From Planctomycetaceae bacterium (GTDB taxonomy: Bacteria; Planctomycetota; Planctomycetia; Planctomycetales; Planctomycetaceae), in contig JALWSL010000248.1 in assembly GCA_027080405.1 (NCBI GenBank), positions 1 to 6,977 on the forward strand: DNA of 6,977 bases. Direction: 5' to 3'. The notes beneath the pieces were generated by a model. That model had not been told where the DNA came from. It saw only the letters and a list, made by a program, of their open reading frames with translations, and did not search any database. The position numbers and the translations under genes are program-made. Numbering within the stretch: the first letter of the stretch is position 1; each line of letters opens with the position of its first letter. Shown piece by piece: positions 4,201-6,977 of this stretch.

Positions 4201-6977
4201 ATGATTCCAATGATTCATCAATTACGAAGTGATCTGTTTGTCGCCTGTCTGCTTCTTGTTGTCTGTCCAACGATGAGCCGGGCCGCCAACTGGGACGTGG
4301 GACTGTCTCGAGTGGATATTACGCCGAAAAAACCGCTTCGCCTTTCCGGTTACGGTTCCCGCACGAAGCCCTCAACCGGAATCGATACGCCACTGAATGT
4401 GCGCTGTATGGCGATGCGAACCGCCGGGCAAAACGGAAGCAAAGCCGGGAAAATCCATCTGCTGCTTTCTGTCGATACAATCGGATTCCCCGGCGTGTTG
4501 ACTTCCGAAATTTTGAAAGAGGTGCAGAAGAAACATCCCGTTTCCCGGGAACGCTTTGTGATTTGCAGCACGCACACCCATACATCTCCGCATATTCCCA
4601 GAGGGCTTGTCAATCTTTTTTCAGTCCCACTGACAAAGCAGGAAGATGCAAACCTGAAACAGTACAGCGATTTTGTGCGCGATCAATGTGCTTTGGCGGT
4701 CGATAAAGCGATTGCGTCGTTGAAGCCGGCTCGTATTTTTCATTCGGTTGGAGAGGTCACTTTTGCAGATAATCGCAGAGTGATCAAAGATGGCATCTGG
4801 AGAGGCTTTGGAGTCAACCCGAATGGACCTGTCGATCACACCTTGCCCGTTTTGAAAATTACTGCTCCGGATGGCAAGTCGATTCGCGGACTCATTTTCA
4901 ATTATGCGTGCCACTGTACCACCTTTGGCGGTGAACATAATCGCATCAATGGAGACTGGGCGGGGTTTGCGGCGCGCAAGTTGGAAAAAGAGCACCCCGG
5001 CATCGTCGCTCTATGCACAATTGGTTGCGGAGCCGATGCGAACCCGCCACGCGATCCGAAAAAAGCGATGGCATACTGCCAGATCGAAGGAGAAGAAATT
5101 GCGGAGGAAATTCACGATCTGTTAAAGAAAGAATGGTCGGAAATTACCGCCCCGCCTACTCCGCATTTCGGTTTCGCCGGCTTGCCGATTGATCGTCCTT
5201 CCGTTGAGGAGATGCGAAAAGCCCTGAAAAGCCCACGACCGCAAGTGCGAAATCATGCCCGGGCCATGCTTGAAATTCATCGGATTAAAGGCCGTATGCC
5301 GGAAAGTTATCCGATGCCGATTCAAACCTGGCGATTCGGCGATCAATTCACGATGATCTTTCTGGGTGGCGAGGTTTGTGTTGATTACGCCTTGCGTATC
5401 AAAAAGGAATTCGGTGCCAACACCTGGGTCACCGCGTATGCAAACGATGTTTTCGCCTATGTTGCTCCGGAACGAATGCGAAAAGAAGGGGGCTACGAAG
5501 TCGATTATTCAATGATCTACTACCTCCAACCGGGGCGTTGGTCTTCGGGGACGGAAGAAGTCATCATGAAGCGAATTCATGAATTGTACGAAGGAAAAAA
5601 TCTGGACGAACCGCTTTCGCTTGAACAATCGCTGAAAAGTTTCACGGTTCCGAAAGGTTATCACGTAGAAGTTGTCGCGGCAGAGCCGTTGGTTGTCGAT
5701 CCGGTCAATTTTGCGGTCGGGGCCGATGGGCGGTTGTGGGTGGCGGAAATGAGCGATTATCCGCGAGGCAAACGGGATCAGCAACTTCCCAAAGAGAAAC
5801 GAAAAACTTTCTGGGACGGACCGGCTGATGGAAAAATCAAGGTGCTCAGCGATACCGATGGCGACGGGAAGTACGACAAAGCGGTCGTCTTCGCCAAAGA
5901 CCTCGGTTTTCCGAATGGTGTTTTTCCCTGGAATGGCGGCGTGTTGGTGACGGTCGCGCCCGATATTCTCTTTTTGAAGGACACCGATGGCGATGGGAAA
6001 GCGGATCATCGTGAAGTGCTCTACACCGGTTTTCAAGTTGACAATCCGCAACACCGCATCTGTGGTTTTACTTATGGGTTGAACCATTCCTTGTATTTGG
6101 GGAACGGTCATGCCGGCGGTGTTGTTACCTGTTTGAAAACGGGGGAGAAAGTGAATATGTCCGGGCGGGATGTCTGCATCTATCCCGACAGTGGCAAATT
6201 GGAAACAGTCAGCGGATCAAGCCAGTACGGTCGTTGTCGGGACGATTTCGGCAACTGGTTCGGCAATTCCAACAGCGTCCCATTGTACCAGTATGTGATT
6301 GAAGATCGCGATTTGAAACGGAACCCGTATGTCGCATCTCCCTCACCCAGAAATATCCTCATTAAACCGGACTTCGCCCCGCCTGTTTATCCGACAAGCC
6401 GCACCGCAGATCGATTTAACGATCTATTCGCAGCGAACCGGTTCACCTCTGCCTGCAGCCCGCGGTTTTTCCGGGATCCCTCAATGGGCGAAGAAATGAA
6501 CAAGTCCGCTTTCATTTGCGAACCGGTTCATAATCTGGTCAGCCGGGTGGTTGTGGAATATCCCGGTATTCTGGCGACCGCGCATCGTGCCAAGGGAGAA
6601 GAAAAATCCGAAGTCTTCTGTTCGACAGATTCCTGGTGCAGACCTTCCTGGATTATCACCGGGCCGGATTCCAGCTTATGGATTGCTGATATGTACCGCA
6701 GAGTGATCGAACATCCCCAGTGGATTCCCGAAGCCTGGCAGGAACGTGTCGATCTTTATGCCGGCAGTGACAAGGGGCGAATTTACCGTCTCGTCAAAGA
6801 TTCCGTCGGGACAAAACCGATTCCGAATCTGGCAAAAATGACAGACGAACAACTCGTCGCCCAACTGCTGCAACCGAACGGTTGGCTGCGAGACACTGCC
6901 CAGCGATTGCTGATCGAAAGAAAACTTGACCCCGGAAGTAATGCGTTTTCGTTACTGGTTGCCCAACTGAAGAATAC
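4201..6977 (+). CDS. Exported fusion protein: neutral-ceramidase-like domain + PVC-type dehydrogenase/beta-propeller domain (partial, open at right edge)
   Basis: One unbroken frame of 925 codons runs off the window. Residues 1-28 look like a signal peptide (hydrophobic FVACLLLVVC core, probable cut after SRA), so the protein should act outside the cytoplasm. Residues 30 to about 460 resemble the neutral/alkaline non-lysosomal ceramidase N-terminal domain. VDITP leads in, STHTHTSP (123-130) gives H125 and H127, NYACHCTT (234-241) gives H238, GGEVCVDY gives E391, and YANDVFAYV (413-421) gives Y420. These fit the zinc-site positions of the family. At GCGADANP (275-282) the expected Ser nucleophile appears to be Ala, so ceramidase activity is doubtful. 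From about residue 475 a PVC-type 'membrane-bound dehydrogenase' region begins: FTVPKGYHVEVVAAEPLVVD, GRLWVAEMSDYP, two DTDGDG loops (551-556, 594-599), FICEPVHNLVSRVV, and DMYRRVIEHPQWIP. HEAT-like sequence (WLRDTAQRLLIERK) follows. In relatives a heme-binding CxxCH domain often follows, but it would lie beyond the edge. The start is ATG 4201, with an in-frame TGA at 4189-4191 upstream; ATG 4210 is an alternative. Confidence 0.88.
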   Translation, partial: MIPMIHQLRSDLFVACLLLVVCPTMSRAANWDVGLSRVDITPKKPLRLSGYGSRTKPSTGIDTPLNVRCMAMRTAGQNGSKAGKIHLLLSVDTIGFPGVLTSEILKEVQKKHPVSRERFVICSTHTHTSPHIPRGLVNLFSVPLTKQEDANLKQYSDFVRDQCALAVDKAIASLKPARIFHSVGEVTFADNRRVIKDGIWRGFGVNPNGPVDHTLPVLKITAPDGKSIRGLIFNYACHCTTFGGEHNRINGDWAGFAARKLEKEHPGIVALCTIGCGADANPPRDPKKAMAYCQIEGEEIAEEIHDLLKKEWSEITAPPTPHFGFAGLPIDRPSVEEMRKALKSPRPQVRNHARAMLEIHRIKGRMPESYPMPIQTWRFGDQFTMIFLGGEVCVDYALRIKKEFGANTWVTAYANDVFAYVAPERMRKEGGYEVDYSMIYYLQPGRWSSGTEEVIMKRIHELYEGKNLDEPLSLEQSLKSFTVPKGYHVEVVAAEPLVVDPVNFAVGADGRLWVAEMSDYPRGKRDQQLPKEKRKTFWDGPADGKIKVLSDTDGDGKYDKAVVFAKDLGFPNGVFPWNGGVLVTVAPDILFLKDTDGDGKADHREVLYTGFQVDNPQHRICGFTYGLNHSLYLGNGHAGGVVTCLKTGEKVNMSGRDVCIYPDSGKLETVSGSSQYGRCRDDFGNWFGNSNSVPLYQYVIEDRDLKRNPYVASPSPRNILIKPDFAPPVYPTSRTADRFNDLFAANRFTSACSPRFFRDPSMGEEMNKSAFICEPVHNLVSRVVVEYPGILATAHRAKGEEKSEVFCSTDSWCRPSWIITGPDSSLWIADMYRRVIEHPQWIPEAWQERVDLYAGSDKGRIYRLVKDSVGTKPIPNLAKMTDEQLVAQLLQPNGWLRDTAQRLLIERKLDPGSNAFSLLVAQLKN

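Noticed and set aside
5851..6008. Two DTDGDG loops read as a dockerin or EF-hand pair
   Set aside because: They sit in the positions normal for the PVC-type propeller family and are better explained as its own calcium-type loops.
5509..6111. Minus-strand open frame of 200 codons
   Set aside because: It lies wholly inside the fusion gene on the opposite strand. The plus-strand translation has strong family motifs here, and the minus translation has none.

Overview
The window looks like chromosomal DNA of a planctomycete (PVC group), with moderate base composition around 50% G+C by eye. The strongest evidence is the long gene at the right edge. Its second half carries the hallmark motifs of the PVC-type 'membrane-bound dehydrogenase / heme-binding CxxCH' proteins, and its first half belongs to a ceramidase-like family that is very common in Planctomycetes. 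The ECF sigma factor at the left edge fits the same background. No rRNA, tRNA, CRISPR array, insertion sequence or phage gene was seen.

Layout. On the minus strand, 1-447 holds the N-terminal 149 codons of an ECF sigma factor; its C-terminus lies beyond the left edge. A divergent intergenic region of about 250 bp (448-699) follows. Three plus-strand genes then follow closely: an EboE-like TIM-barrel protein (700-1875), a multi-pass membrane protein of the DUF5009/HGSNAT-like acyltransferase family (1918-3042), and a class I SAM-dependent methyltransferase (3115-3915). The gaps are 42 and 72 bp, so they are probably co-transcribed. A non-coding gap (3916-4200) with several small inverted repeats separates them from a very long plus-strand gene. 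That gene starts at 4201 and is still open at the right edge, with at least 925 codons. It joins a signal peptide, a neutral-ceramidase-like metallohydrolase domain, and a PVC-type beta-propeller plus the start of a HEAT-like region, in one uninterrupted frame.

How the genes may work together. The three-gene set combines a sugar-phosphate-isomerase-like metal TIM barrel (EboE, known elsewhere as part of the ebo metabolite-traffic cluster), a membrane acyltransferase that could act on a sugar or other small molecule, and a methyltransferase. That would suit modification and export of a small molecule or glycan. The other ebo genes are absent from the window, so this is inference. The large exported protein probably acts in the periplasm on its own. 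The most notable items are the ceramidase-like/PVC-propeller fusion with an apparently missing ceramidase nucleophile, the orphan eboE module, and a 14-bp tandem duplication across the stop codon of the acyltransferase gene.
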